NCBI GenBank assembly: GCA_964020085.1
Contig: OZ026596.1
Span: 7,254,110 to 7,318,109 of the forward strand
From: Micromussa lordhowensis
Lineage: Eukaryota; Cnidaria; Anthozoa; Scleractinia; Lobophylliidae
Reading direction: 5' to 3'
Length of the DNA: 64,000 nt
Shown: positions 1-12,179 of the stretch, piece after piece
How the letters are laid out: each line of letters opens with the position of its first letter
How positions within the stretch are numbered: position 1 is the first letter of the stretch
The notes under the pieces: generated by a model
The model's database searches: none
Told to the model about the DNA's origin: nothing
Seen by the model: only the letters and a program-made list of their open reading frames with translations
Made by a program: the position numbers and the translations under genes

Positions 1-67
1 CCTTGATTTTTAATACCATATCTTGTTGTGTAGCTTGTTTTTTCATTATTGCTTGTGTTTTTGTTTT

Positions 68-147
68 TGTCTCTTGGTGTTGTTTTCAAATTATTTTAAT
101 TCTGGTCTCTGAATTCAGCGATTTGAGATGAAATCTCGGTGGGACCT
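68..147 (+). pseudogene. tRNA-Gln relic (unit 1)
   Basis: The 3' half reads like eukaryotic tRNA-Gln(UUG), ending in CTCGGTGGGACCT. The 5' half is decayed and carries about 10 extra bases. The same relic recurs at 17182-17261, and a better preserved 5' half lies at 16397-16440. Each sits upstream of a tRNA-Gly gene, so the ancestral unit was probably Gln plus Gly. Not expected to be functional. Confidence 0.6.
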
Positions 148-492
148 CATAGGATTTCTCAGTCTTGCTGTATAACTTATCGCGAAATAAACTGTTTTTT
201 GATTTGTTACGATTAGCGCTAATCAATAACTTTGCTAAGTAATAAAATTTCAAAACACACCCTTTTGTAGGAGAATATAAGTTATATCGTTCAAGTAAGC
301 TAAGCTGAAGAATATGTTCATATATTGTCCCTTACTAAAAGCAAAACCAATGAAACCAATTTCTACTTTAACTTGTTTAAGAGCCTGCTGACAGTGTTTG
401 TTGTAATTTATTTATAATGCAAGTTGAACACTGAACAGGGTACCTCCCTGACGGATCAAAATGACTGGAGAGTGGATTATTACGTCAACCCC

Positions 493-541
493 GCGTCGGT
501 GGTATAGTGGTGAGCATAGCTGCCTCCCAAGCAGTTTACCC
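493..541 (+). pseudogene. tRNA-Gly(CCC), 5' part, split by transposon
   Basis: This matches tRNA-Gly from the acceptor 5' strand (GCGTCGG) through the D arm and the anticodon arm (loop CTCCCAA, anticodon CCC) to the start of the T arm. It then breaks at CACTGG, the terminus of a large element. The missing T arm and acceptor 3' strand are at 15179-15203. Intact neighbours at 16786-16857 and 17606-17677 show the original sequence. The gene is inactivated. Confidence 0.92.
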
Positions 542-566
542 CACTGGACGAAAAAACGGATTTACT
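542..566 (+). repeat. left TIR of 14.6 kb element
   Basis: Starts CACTGGACGAAAAAACGG. It pairs with the reverse complement of 15154-15178 with about two differences, one of them in A-tract length. Confidence 0.9.
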
Positions 567-1110
567 CATGTTTGCCAGATGAGCAAATGTGTGGTAAATT
601 TGGGGCTGTAAATTTGGATTTTATTTGCACTGGGAGGTAAAGCGATGTAAAACTTGTATATTTGTTTCATGGGAATTTATGTGCAAATGTGTAGTAAATG
701 GAAAGGTTTGATTAAAATTTGCTTCAAATTTGCCACATGTGCAAACCATCAACATTTGTAAATATTTACTCAAATTTACCCTCTTTGCAAAGATAGTAGT
801 TTGACCGTATCAGCAAATGTGGGCCAAAAATGTTGGAAAAACTATGATTTGCAGTAATGTTTGCTCTTGATTTCCCTGGATACAAAAAAGTGCATTCGCA
901 TGTTGTTTACTTGCATTTGCCGTCAGAGCAAAAATTATAAATTGCTATAAATTTAATTGCATACCAAATTTGCAAATTTGCAATATATTTATTCACATTT
1001 ACCATGATGCAAATATGGTGACTTGCATAACGTTTGCTTTACGGACAAAACTGTTGTGCATGATGACGTTTGCTAGACATTTGACTAGTGTAGCTTGGGG
1101 TAAATTTACA
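567..1110. repeat. left subterminal repeat region
   Basis: Dense short variants of GCAAATGTG / CACATTTGC and AAATTTGC in both orientations, for example near 584, 671, 735, 811 and 908. The same words recur at the right end. In CACTA elements such regions bind transposase; that role is inferred here. Confidence 0.7.
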
Positions 1111-1744
1111 ATCCCAGCTGTTACATTACAATTGTACTGATCAGGAGCTGGATTTTCTTTTGAGGCTGGAGGAGGCCAGAGACCTTTCCATGTCCGATAC
1201 TTTGATGCCAATATTCGAGTGTTTTTTTGATTCTTTATTATATATATTTTTTAAGAATCTTCTGGACTTACTGACCCCGAGAATAACAGAATAAGCAATT
1301 GAATTCTCCAAAAAGGCCACATTGCTTTCTTCTTTTTCTTTGTTTATAGAGCGGAGTATTTTATTGGTCTCCCTAATTTATTTAAAGTGATTATTTCGTA
1401 ATCATTCTTGCTCGGCCAAGTCTAAAGGAAAGCACACTAAACGTGCTGGTGGATCATTGTTAATCTGTTGGAGAAAAGAAGAAAGTAAAAGATTTTCTCC
1501 CCCGAAGGTTAAAAGAAAACGATGCAAGGTTAAATTAAGGTGATCAGTTTAGATCTGAATGACTGTTTGATTGTATTGAGGGTGAGTAGTAGAAAGGGAA
1601 AGAGCTTTTATTATATAAAAGTCAGTGGTATACCGAGTGGTAACAAATTGATAAAAACGATACGATATCCTCACACGTGAAGATATCGATGATTTTACTG
1701 CTATCGAGTTTGTCTCTTAAATTGTACTTCAATTCGTTGGTGTA

Positions 1745-1885
1745 TCATCTTCGGGTCTTCCTCGAAAGTTTTCGGCAATCTTCGGAAATTCTCAGAAAAT
1801 GTTCGGGAACATTCGTCTAGCCTTCGGAACAATTTTATAGAACAGAAAGTAGTCGGAAATCTTCGGAAAGTCATGCTGCGGTACG
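1745..1885. repeat. TTCGG-rich short repeats
   Basis: About nine TTCGG words, many as TCTTCGGAAA variants, at irregular 10-25 bp spacing. No coding sense. Otherwise 1111-2412 holds only AT-rich, non-coding sequence. Confidence 0.5.
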
Positions 1886-2412
1886 AAAAGTGTCAAATTT
1901 AAACGCTGATTTGACTTATATTGTTAAACTCATCGTCTTGTCCCAATTGAAATAACATTTACGGTTTGGCATGCGCTTTTTCTTCCGCTGCAGATCAACT
2001 TTACATTGCAAGATATTCCCTTTGAAACAGAAAGCTCCCATCGCAATCGCCAATACTTATACCACGATGAAAGTGGGAGACATAAACAGGGAAAACCAAA
2101 TAAATTCAAATTTCTACAACTCCAATGAGGAAAGGTCCATGAGCATAAGTATTAAACCGCTTTGAAGGAAATTTGACAGAACAATAATTTATTAGGGAGG
2201 AGGGGAGGGTAAATGAAGGTTGTATCCCAAAAATAGCTACAAAGGAGCCTACTCCCTGAGTCCACCTCTCTTTAGTTAAGCTCGGTTTTTTCGTGCCGCT
2301 CTACTTTCGCCCCTATTTATAATTTGAACGCCTGGAATATGCCTTTCTTGTTGTTGCACAACTTCCGATGGAATGCTTCATCATCAGAAACATTTTTTTT
2401 TTTAACGACGCC

Positions 2413-2709
2413 TGTTTGTAACCGGGAATAAATGATAATGATGGTGCAAAGGGGTTGATGGCATTCCACTCTTCCCCTAGCAACTGTCCATTTTCATTTA
2501 TTAAACATCTAACCTTTTAAAGAGAATTGAGTCAACTTCAAAGAGAGTTCTCTTAGGTCTGATGTTTGTAACCGGGAATAAATGATAATGATGGTGCAAA
2601 GGGGTTGATGGCATTCCACTCTTCCCCTAGCAACTGTCCATTTTCATTTATTAAACATCTAACCTTTTAAAGAGAATTGAGTCAACTTCAAAGAGAGTTC
2701 TCTTAGGTC
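2413..2709. repeat. two-copy 150 bp tandem duplication
   Basis: The stretch from TGTTTGTAACCGGGAATAAA is repeated almost exactly 150 bp later (2413-2562, then 2563-2709), ending in TTCTCTTAGGTC both times. The near identity points to a recent duplication inside the transposon. Confidence 0.9.
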
Positions 2710-5419
2710 ATGCCATTTTTGATCATTGTACGTTGACAAGTGGAAACAGGGCACCCCACCTCAGTCACCCCCATTTCATAATGATAAGAGGGCATGCAAA
2801 TTAATTTCTTGGAATTTCCCAAAATCAGGGTCGTGATATTTTGTATGAATTCTTGACGACTATAGATTCCAGAAAGTTTTAGTAGTCATTACTGCCAATT
2901 TTTAGTTGTAGTTTTCGCTGCCCAACTAAAGATGACCACATCTTGATGGTGAGATTACTAAAAATGACCACATTTTGAAATCCCAGCAGTGAACACTACA
3001 ACAAATGGGGAAATCACATTGCATTTTACAAAACTTGAGTATTAATGCTAAGGGATAAAAAATTCCAAGTAACTAAATATTATCTGCCTTTTTGCAACCC
3101 TGATTTTAAGTCGTTCCTATTTAAAACTTCACACTAAAATGGATTCTGATCAAATGCTGTTGAAAAAGGTACCACAAACCATTCAACAACAACAAAAAAA
3201 ACAGCACAGGGCTAATTCACTTGAAACCTGAACTCTTTCATCTCTGGTGGGTTCAAGAAACTCTGACAAGATTAGAATTATATTGAAACAGTAGCCAGTT
3301 TCTTCGAGTTGTGTAAGTTGTAGGACTTTAAAAAGCTTTTTTTGTGATTGCAATGCTTATATTCCTGGCCCTATATCCACTTAGGGATATGGTCAAATGA
3401 TGATGGTGATGATGATGAATGCTTATATTCAATACTGAAGTTAAATGGTTTTGAAGTTTACTTAGAGAATAAAATGTGAATAAAAAAAGATGGGTTATGA
3501 TGCGTCCTGCTGGTCTTGTAAGGCTTCTCAGCTGTTTAAGAACAGAGTACCAGTCCCAATTCTGAATCAAGTCCAAGTATTAAAACTAGAAGTTAACATA
3601 CCATTGGTACAAATCTGACATCGAACTCTAATGCAGTGGGAAACACAGTTCAAGGATTAACCAAAAAATTGCTTCCGATCAAAGCGTTTCGAGAAACAAG
3701 TTGCAAGAACTTGTCCGAAAAATTCAAACTGGTTTGAATTTGTGGGACTAGTCACAGGGACCAAAGTTTGGTCCTTGCCACTAGATTTTAAGCAAAAATG
3801 ACAAGTTCACAGGATGGGACTTGTCCCTGCAACTTGTAAGAACTCAGAAAACAACACACCAGAACAGATGGGTTCCCAAGGCAACCCACCAAGTTTCAGC
3901 TTTGTTTATTTACTTTTAGATATGTGAGCAAGTTATAATAACTGGTTTTACTGTACCTACAATTAGTCAGGAAATTGGCCTTGACACTTTTTACAGTGTA
4001 GCTAGGGTCAGAGACTAACAACTGAAGCAAATAATAATAATAATAATAATTAGTTATTGTTAAAGAAAACCATACCATAAAATTTGTCACTGAGTTACTG
4101 AAAACAGCTCATACTATTTACCGGTAATATTTATATATTAAGCATCCTTTTCGACCTATGAAAACTTTATGGTACAGGATCAACACAGACATGCTAACTA
4201 ATTTTGCAATTTATTTCTCAATTGTATACATGTACCTCGCCATCTTTGAGTTTTGCCTTTTGATTTGTGACTGATTTCACAAACAATGTGGCCTTTCTGT
4301 GCTACTGGACCTGTTTTGTTTGTCATAAATTCTTTATTTCTTCTAACATCACTGTGGCATGACTTTCCCCACTCTCACTGCTAACTGTGGAAGAGGACAG
4401 ACTAATACAAAGGGTTTCCACTAGCAGCCTTAGTTATTCATTTATACGGTTAATTACTCACTCAAATCTCCTTGTTTTGATTGTTTTTTACTGTTATTGC
4501 TCTTAGACAAAACCTTTTTGATATATTTTACTTGATCAGAGCTATCAATTCAATGAAAAAAATAACTAATTAAGTAAAAAATACTGTGTCATTTAATAAG
4601 CGATTCATCTAACAACTTAAAACCAATCTTTAGGCACTAAAGCACTGAACTTGGCATAGCCAAAAAGCTAAGAAACATTGCTAGGAAATATATTGTGACT
4701 CTGCAAGTTTGTTGTCACTTGCCTTTGGTGCCCTTAGCAATCACTTATTATAACTTCCCCTAAAGGCTACATATTAAAGACGCCAGCGATGCCATTAGTC
4801 CTGTTGTTGTTGGTCTCCTTGTGGTGTTGATGTCCAAGCATTTTTGAGCATTGATGAGTAACATTGGAATTTCTTGCTTAAATTTAATTATAACTGTAAT
4901 GTAATGGATTAAAATTTAAATAATAAATAATTCATTGTCTATTAAGTTCTTTAAATAATATTGCCTGGTTTGATCCCTATGAAACTGGTATGCATGGAGC
5001 AATGCCAGCAGAATATTAAATTAAAATGGTTTTTCTCCTACATGAAATCTGCATATACATGTATGAAGGTGACTATTTTAGTAGGTTTCTGAAAACTCTG
5101 TGAAAGTTAGCATCACCAAAGGACTGACTGACAAGATGCGCCATCTCACCACTTGCTAACATATGATGCGCCATCAAGAAAGCGGCTCAGTACTCTGGTG
5201 AGCTACTACTCCATTATTGAAGAAATAAATTAAACTTGCAGGTACCAAAACTTATTTGGACTCAGTCACTCTTACTATCAGTAAATTGAAAGCAGTTGCA
5301 ATGGGATCTGATACTTAAATATGAAACATAATCTTAATGATATTTTAAAGCAATGAAATATTTCCTTTTGTGAATATTTTTTTTTTTCCGAAGAAAATGA
5401 ATGTCATGCTAATGAACTT
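2710..5419. other. AT-rich transposon interior, no gene seen
   Basis: Only short, stop-rich frames, small GAT runs (about 3395-3418) and an ATA microsatellite (about 4030-4050). Nothing recognisable as coding or RNA. Confidence 0.5.
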
Positions 5420-6200
5420 TTACCAACAATTTCCAACAGTCCACAACAATTTGGTAACAGCACCAAGCTGCCTAATGATGTCATTTAAATGTGCCCTTGC
5501 ATTTGGATTGAAACTAGTGCACTTATTCCCTAGTACACTTTTATAATTAAGGACAATACTTTCATATTTTTTGGCAAAAATAGAAGCCATTCTTCCAAAG
5601 GAGTAAACATCACTTGCAGGAGAAGGTTTACTTGGTCCAGATACTATTCCTGGAGCTATGTGAGCATGCTTCTTGTGGTATTCTTGTTGCTCTTCATGGG
5701 GGAGGAGTTTGACAGCAGCTGTTGTTATGCACTTCCCAAAATCAATCTAGACTGCTCAGTACATGTATTTATTCTTCCAAAATGAAACAAGCACATTGTC
5801 CAATTTAATGTCTCAGAGAATAAACCCTCTGGAATGCAGATGTGAAATTGTTTGAGCCAGCTGCAGTGTTATGCTGCACCAAATTGCTTATGAAAGATGT
5901 AGTGACTTGCTATGCAGGGCACTGTACATTGTAAATGCTTTATCGTTAATGTCACTCATGGCTAATAGTTTAGGACTTGGTTCTGTTGAGATCCTTTAAG
6001 GTAAGGGAGTATTTTGGTGTTGCAATGACATCATTATCATGGCTTCTCTTTCAACATCTTCTGAAGTAGCAGAGGAAAAGCTACAGGTGTGCATCGTTAA
6101 AACATTTTCTGGATGGAACCAAACATACCTGAACCAAGGTAGCTGCTCTCATCTTTATCACTTAGAGCCTCTCATAGGCTAAGGTCAATCTCTGCAATGT
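5420..6200 (-). pseudogene. broken protein kinase domain carried by the transposon
   Basis: Read on the minus strand in order: a possible splice acceptor near 6230, a glycine-rich loop (YLGSGMFGS), an alpha-C-like stretch (EDVEREAMIMMSLQHQN) in a shifted frame, and a catalytic loop LxDIKLDN with a TGA stop where Arg is expected. Then come IDFGK (DFG motif), HIAPGI (APE region) and SDVYSFGRM (helix F). From the DFG motif to the TAA at 5420-5422 about 108 codons are open. At least four in-frame stops and one frameshift make the gene inactive. It resembles tyrosine-kinase-like kinases; the subfamily cannot be assigned. It lies on the minus strand inside the 14.6 kb element, so it is probably cargo captured from a host, but a kinase fragment inserted independently is possible. 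Confidence 0.75.
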
Positions 6201-8523
6201 GTGCCTGAATGGGCTTCTCTTTAAACACCTGTATTTGATGAAAACAAAGGTAAAATCAGCCACACGTATCTGGGCAAATTACACAGTAACAATGACAGTA
6301 GTCCTCAAGCAAAGCAAGGGTGACAATGTAGAAACTCAACTACATGCAAGTGAGAGGTTGCCCTTCTGCTAGTCTAAGTCAATGCCCTCACAATTCATAG
6401 CCAAATTTTTCACTCTGGCTTAAGACCAGATGAGCAATGTACACATAGTGATCACATACATGTAGGAAACATAGACAAGTCTGATATGTGTAAAAAGGTC
6501 TGCATATTCTATCCATGAGAACTGTTGGAAATGTTTCTAAAGATAAAAACAAGAGTGGTAAACAGGGGGTCTAGATCACGTTTCACTTAAAATAAAACAG
6601 TCCTTTCCCATCCCCCCCCCCCTCTCTGTCAACACAAAAATTGGCATTGCCAATCTCACTTAATACCAAAAAAGAATTCAGAATCATGGTCCACAATTAA
6701 CAAAACAATTATTAATTCTCATTTAAGTAACAGATAATTATTTTGTGAATTGTGACTCACAGATACTGGACAGATCACAATTAGCGAAACAAAAATCGGT
6801 CATTTCACATTTAGGGGAAAAAATGAAGGCCAATCATGGGTCATGAAATACTGTTATCCTCAAAAAGCTGGTTTACCTCGGTGTAAGAACTTTACTTCTG
6901 ATGTTTTTCTTTGTTTTGGTGCTATTGATTTCCTGCTCTACTTTGTTTGATGGCTTTTGTATACTTTTTTTTATGTTACTGGTGAGATTGGTAGGTTTTT
7001 GTACCGAGGATGAGTGCAAAAACCTCTGACTTAACTGCTGTGTGAACTGTCTGAACTGTAAAGCACAGGGAAAACCCCTACCATCTCAATATGATCTATA
7101 TGTTTCCAAAATGACTTCCCTGACAGGGCTCGAAATAATTTCTGGAGGGTCTCCGGAAACGATGACCGGCCAAATTCATTTTAACTCGGTCACATACCAT
7201 TTCTGGCTGATCAAATTATGTAAAATAAATAACTCTTAAAACAGGGGCCCATGAACCAAAACTGGCATTATATATTTCCAAAAAAGTTGTTGCTTAGAGC
7301 TTACAGCACTTTAAAGCACCCATTGTCATCAACAAAAGTAAATTACAGCAGCAAAATGAAAATAAGTTTATGTGTATTAATAGGTACACTGTCTGCAAGT
7401 GTAAAGACTACAGGTAACCCTTAGAATTGAATTCATCAAAGTTTGACGTCTCCGCCGTCTCCGCCATGATTTATCAACCCACGTGGAATCAGCGCGACTC
7501 GTACTATGACATCGAGGCTAACGATCAAATTCCCCACCCCCTATGAGTGGTGATCAAATTCGCTCCCTCCCGGGCAAGAAAAGGCGTCAAATGCCCATGG
7601 TATGCCCGGGGGGGGGGGGATGTTGAAGCTTCGATTCGACTGGTACATGTACATTATTTGACCTGGCTTTCCACGCTTATTGAAAAGTTAATAAAACCCT
7701 ACAGAATCGCTGCTCTTTCAAACACAGGAAAATCAGCGATTAGAGAGAGAGGAATGAATTATTATAGATTGAAGTAAGCTTAATGTTCTAACATAGTCGA
7801 AACATAAGCCTATACAGCAGCTCAACAACATCAACATTTAACAAGCACGTCCTTATTATAAACACAGGACGATCGATTCCTACCTTTCACTGTTCAGGCA
7901 TGTATATTGATTTCCGACACCATAGTACTTTCTTGAAAGGTAGGCGTACGTTTCCCGCTGCCGTTCCATACCTTTGTTTCTTCATTAAGCTATTCGGCCA
8001 CAAGTCTCGCATCTTCTCCGTTCTTTTATTCCAAAAGCCGCTGCCGTCGCTTTCGTTTCTTTCGTTCTTTGAGCGGTCGCTTTCTTTTCTTTATAGTATT
8101 GTCCCTGATACGTCTCTAATATGGCAAATTACATGTGCCGAAGCTACAAGCAAAGACCGATTTTCTGCAAGCGATATTTCCCGCGCTCCCCGCTCCCGAT
8201 CCCCGCGAAATTAAACAAAGCCGCTGACACAACTTACTGCCGTCCTTGACTCGTTGCGTGACTTATATTTACTAACCAGGGCTGGGCTAGTCTACAATAT
8301 ATGCAATTACTCCAGTCTTACACTGCTTTCGGAGAGTAGATTCGTCTTTAACAAACACTAAAACAGCTTCGTAGCTAATATATTGCATGGTTGTAATGAA
8401 AATGAAGGCGAAACACTCTCGACTGCCATGAACACTTCTCCCTTACCTCCGGTGCCAAGGGTGTAAATTAGTATTTGCGCGCCACGATATGTTGCATAAA
8501 TTATTGCTAGCTGACGGTTGGAA
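6201..8523. other. transposon interior without identifiable gene
   Basis: Holds a C-tract (about 6616-6627), a G-tract (7608-7619) and a GC-richer stretch (about 7430-8220) that looks promoter-like upstream of the exon candidate at 8524. CCCTCCCGGGCA (7566-7577) and TGCCCGGGGGGG (about 7604-7615) form an imperfect inverted repeat. The short open frames have no recognisable motifs. Confidence 0.4.
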
Positions 8524-8660
8524 ATGGCGGAGATTACGGACGATCAAGCTGCTCTTCTGGAGAGAACACTGCAAAATAAGAAAGTTATAGCGGAGAACAA
8601 AACAGTCACAGCCGACTGCTACGTAAAAAGCAGAAAGTCTAAGTTCCCCCAAGTTGTCGG
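8524..8660 (+). CDS. candidate first coding exon, unknown protein
   Basis: The ATG sits in a favourable context (GAAATGG). It opens 45 codons plus 2 nt and ends at a consensus donor GG|GTAAGT at 8661. The peptide begins MAEITDDQAALLERTLQNK, is Lys/Glu rich, and reads VKSRKSKFPQVVG at its end. An AT-rich TATA-like stretch lies about 30 bp upstream. I could not find a convincing second exon, because a 733 bp MITE occupies the start of the presumed intron. It could be a gene encoded by the transposon or captured cargo. Function unknown. Confidence 0.4.
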
Positions 8661-8910
8661 GTAAGTATTTCGAAAGTACTTTAATGTTTTGAGAATTGCA
8701 AACTCTTGACTTTGTTATCGACGGTTAATAGTTCCGCGCTGTCGACGCCATAGATATTTTTTATTCAAACTGCAATTATCGATTATATGCCCGATTTCTA
8801 AAGCTTTAATGCTGTAGGCTTAGATAAATTTCCATCTTCTCGTTATCATGCTTTCTTTCAGTTCGCCTAATCATTAACAAAATATATCAGAAAAATCAAA
8901 TAATGTAATT

Positions 8911-9643
8911 GGTCCTGTTTACAAGGAGGTACAAGGAGGTAACACTGGCTAGAGAGTTGAAAGATAGCCAGGGTTTACAAGCAAAATTTACACGTAGGGT
9001 GCTGTCCGAGACAACTTTACGCTTGTTGCGCTTCTGTTACCTTGTGTTAAAGTAAAAGCACGAACAGATAACAAAACTGGAGAATAATTTAATTCCAAAG
9101 CAAAAATATGACAAATTGTGAAATAACCTGATGTTTCCTGGGTCATAATTCACTGATTTTGTCGGTGTTGTGTTTATATTTTGCTTTTGAGAGCCAAAAT
9201 AGAGTTGTTTCGGGTACTGTTGGTTGGGTTGTCCCAAGCAGAGCATTTACAAGGTAGCTAGAGTTCAGGGGTTTCATTAAGTTTTTGTGCAGGAGGTTAG
9301 TGGGGGTTTTCAGCCGGGCATTTTTAGTTTTTCTTATGAAAGAAAGTAAGAAGAGAAGACGAAAACAGCCGCAGAATTGATGGCTAAGTCTCGTTCACAG
9401 CCGGTCAATTTGCCCGGTGCCTGACCCTTAATGAACCCCCTGAGAATTACTCTTAGGCTAGTGTCAGGGTAACTCTAGCAGCTAGGGTTACCCCAGTGCT
9501 AGGGTAACCTTTAGGCTAGCTGTCTTGTAAATACGTCATTGAAAATAATAAATGCGCAAGTGCCAGGGTAACCCTCTTGCTAGGGTTATCTTGCTAGGGT
9601 AACCCTAGCACTTGGGCTACCCTACCTGCTTGTAAACAGGGCC
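8911..9643. mobile_element. non-autonomous DNA transposon with GGYCCTGTTTACA ends
   Basis: The left end GGTCCTGTTTACAAGGAGGT mirrors the right end (reverse complement GGCCCTGTTTACAAGCAGGT). The interior right half carries several copies of CTAGGGTAACCC-type words. No coding frame. Clean target duplications are not obvious (ATT/TTA). Confidence 0.65.
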
Positions 9644-10390
9644 TTAAATTATCTTGAGAGCGAAGTAATCCAGGTACTAAATGCATCGTGGGTAAATTGT
9701 GCTAGCTCTCTTGTGTAAAATATAAAGGTTTGTGTGGCAATTGAGAGCCAAAAAATCTACACTCGATATCTTATAATTTTGTAACTTGCTCCATCGAAGA
9801 AGCAATGAAATAAACTTCTAAACCATAGCCTTTAGAAGAGTTACCTTGTTGCTTCTTTACACTAGTAATTATAACATAGCATGCATGCTAGTCCTATCTT
9901 AATCCTATTGAGCCATCATGAACAATATCTTTATGGACGCACAGCCGTGCACAATAAAATGATGTGTGCAGTTTCATTTCAGCTGCAAAATTTCCTTCGA
10001 GTTTAGTGCGAGTTCTTTTTGTTTAAGTTTTGGCAATGTGAAGATTATTCTGAACAATCCAAACCCTACATGTACTTCCAGCCTTTGACTTTTGCCTGGC
10101 AAAGATGTTTACTTCAATGTGAGTATTTTGACTTTGTTTGTCTCCATTTTCACTGAGTATTTGTACTTTGTTTGGCTATGTTTTCATTATAATTTTGATT
10201 AATTTGATGAAGCAAATTTTTTATTGACAATTTTAGAGACCTTATTTTCATTCAACTGTTGCTAAACTGATTGTGTTGTGTTAGGATAATAGAGACCTTT
10301 GTTTTCCTTTGCCATGCATCGTGAGAACTAATTGTGGTCAATCCGAACTAAAACATGTTTTGTGCTCAAGTTGTTATGGCCATGTTATAA
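9644..10390. other. no feature seen
   Basis: AT-rich sequence between two MITEs. Stop-rich in all frames. Confidence 0.4.
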
Positions 10391-10566
10391 AAGAATTGGT
10401 TCATGCTTTTGGTTCATGCACTTGGGAAGTTTGTAGAGCACTCAAGAAGCTAGAGTTGCTCTCAGCTGCACCTTGAGCAACTCTTGCGCTTCTTCCATCG
10501 TGCTCTCCAAACTTCTCGTGTGCATCCATAACTCGGTATACGCACGCTAAGCATGAACCAATTCTT
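10391..10566. mobile_element. 176 bp foldback MITE
   Basis: AAGAATTGGTTCATGC at the left is mirrored by GCATGAACCAATTCTT at the right, a perfect 16 bp TIR. Further imperfect pairing continues inward (GAGCACTC / GTGCTCTCC). Non-coding. Confidence 0.75.
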
Positions 10567-10720
10567 AAGTTCATCTTAGATTTCAAATTTGAATGGCAAA
10601 AACATATGACTAATAAATATTTGAGTAAGACTTTTGGAATTTCAGTTGTTGTTACTATGCAAACCTTTGTGTTTTACACATGCTGCCCGATTACAGAGGA
10701 AGCATTGTAAGAGGGTCTTT

Positions 10721-10963
10721 AAGGCCCATTCAAACGGCCATGATAGTTGATGATAGTTCCAAATATCATGCACTATAATCCGCTTGGCCAAACGGAAAAA
10801 GAACTAACAATCGAAAACTATCATGTCGAATTTGAACATGTCCAAACTGCATGATAGTCAGTGATAGTTGATGATAGTGAATGATAGTTCATATTAAATC
10901 ATGCATGGTAGTTGAAACTATCGTCAACTATCATGAAATATCATGATTGCTGAACAGGCCCTT
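10721..10963. mobile_element. MITE built of CATGATAGTTGATGATAG words
   Basis: The left end AAGGCCCATTCA and right end (reverse complement AAGGGCCTGTTCA) form TIRs. TTA on both sides suggests a PIF/Harbinger-type target duplication. The interior repeats ATGATAGTT in both orientations more than ten times, giving strong secondary-structure potential. Confidence 0.65.
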
Positions 10964-11270
10964 ACTGTGGGACGTTCCACTTTCTGTTGGACCCCCACTC
11001 ACCTAAAGATGGTGAGTTTTTGCTAAAGGGGGTAAGATTTTTGTTCAAAGGAACATCATAGCTTGAAGGGTTTCTGATTTTTTTAAAGGTGCTGAAAGGT
11101 TTTGGAGGCTAACCACCATCAGGTCAGTGCTATTTAGGCTAATCAGAGTGTTATTCAAGCTAACTGGAATGCTATCAGGCCTCTGCAATACTTGTCAATT
11201 TTACCAGTTGAAATTGAATAATTTAAAAGCACTATATGGTTAGCCAAAAATATCATTCCAGTTAGCCTGA

Positions 11271-11350
11271 ATAACAACAACAACTTTTATTTCAACACGA
11301 TGGTATTTAAAGCGTTGCCGCTTATGGGGTCTGGCATCAACCTAAAACCT
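11271..11350 (-). mobile_element. 3' tail of a CR1/L2-like LINE
   Basis: On the minus strand the sequence ends GAAATAAAAGTTGTTGTTGT TATT, a short-repeat tail typical of CR1/L2 elements that lack poly(A). Only the 3' end is present. Confidence 0.4.
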
Positions 11351-11687
11351 AAGAGATAAAATATCAGTGAATAGCACTGGCTCAGGATAGCTCTCACTAA
11401 TAATATTGGTGGTGGTGGATAGCTCTCACTAATAATATTGCAAGGGATAACCCATTGATTCTTTAAGGGGGTTTGTTAGGGGGTCAGTTGACCCGGGTCA
11501 GTGTTACATTTTCCCGTGGTTTTGGGATTTCAATGATAACTATGACAGCCCCTAGTGTGTAGAATCATACAAAGCAAATAGTACATTTTACCCACTTTTT
11601 GTTTTCAGTCCTGTACAAAATGAAATTTGGAATTCTTTTTGAAATTCAATTTAGGGCACTTTAAAAGGTTGATAGGAGAAAGGAATT

Positions 11688-12179
11688 ATGTTGCTATCTA
11701 GATACATGTACATGTATATGTTTACCTGTCCAATACATTATGATTATCTCTTGTGTGGATTAGACCATGGCAAAAAAAATACTGTCCTATTTCATTTATG
11801 CATCAGATTGGTGGTGTCACTATACATTGTAAATGGGACCAGTAAGTCACGTGCAGAGCTGAAATATTTGCATTGTATACCAGACCAGTTGAGAGTATCA
11901 GTTTGCAGATTGGTTAAACTGGTCTTAAGTGACTCTGCAAGTGAATCAAAGTGTTTGACATTACTTTCTCCACTTACCGATACAATTAGTGAGAAAAATG
12001 ATGCACATTCTAATGACATTTATTTCTTTTTAAGCATACATGTACCATGCAAAAAGTGTATAGCACTCTGTCTGAGAAAGATGATTTCAGTGGTTTTCAT
12101 CTTGAAGAGAGGTAAAGAAGCTCGTAGTTTGCCAGATCTAATATTTCATGAGCACATACATGTATCTCATCAAGTTTAA
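11688..12179 (+). CDS. open frame of unknown meaning, possible exon
   Basis: This 163-codon frame is the longest in the 14.6 kb element. An acceptor-like TTTATGCATCAG at about 11800 precedes the more protein-like part (SKSRAELKYLHCIPDQLRVS). No motif is recognised, and the flanking frame looks translated from non-coding DNA. It may be an exon of the transposon gene or chance. Confidence 0.2.
   Translation: MLLSRYMYMYMFTCPIHYDYLLCGLDHGKKNTVLFHLCIRLVVSLYIVNGTSKSRAELKYLHCIPDQLRVSVCRLVKLVLSDSASESKCLTLLSPLTDTISEKNDAHSNDIYFFLSIHVPCKKCIALCLRKMISVVFILKRGKEARSLPDLIFHEHIHVSHQV

Noticed and set aside
9440..9620. Telomere-like TAGGGTAACCC words
   Set aside because: Irregular, in both orientations and inside a TIR-bounded transposon; not TTAGGG tandem repeats.
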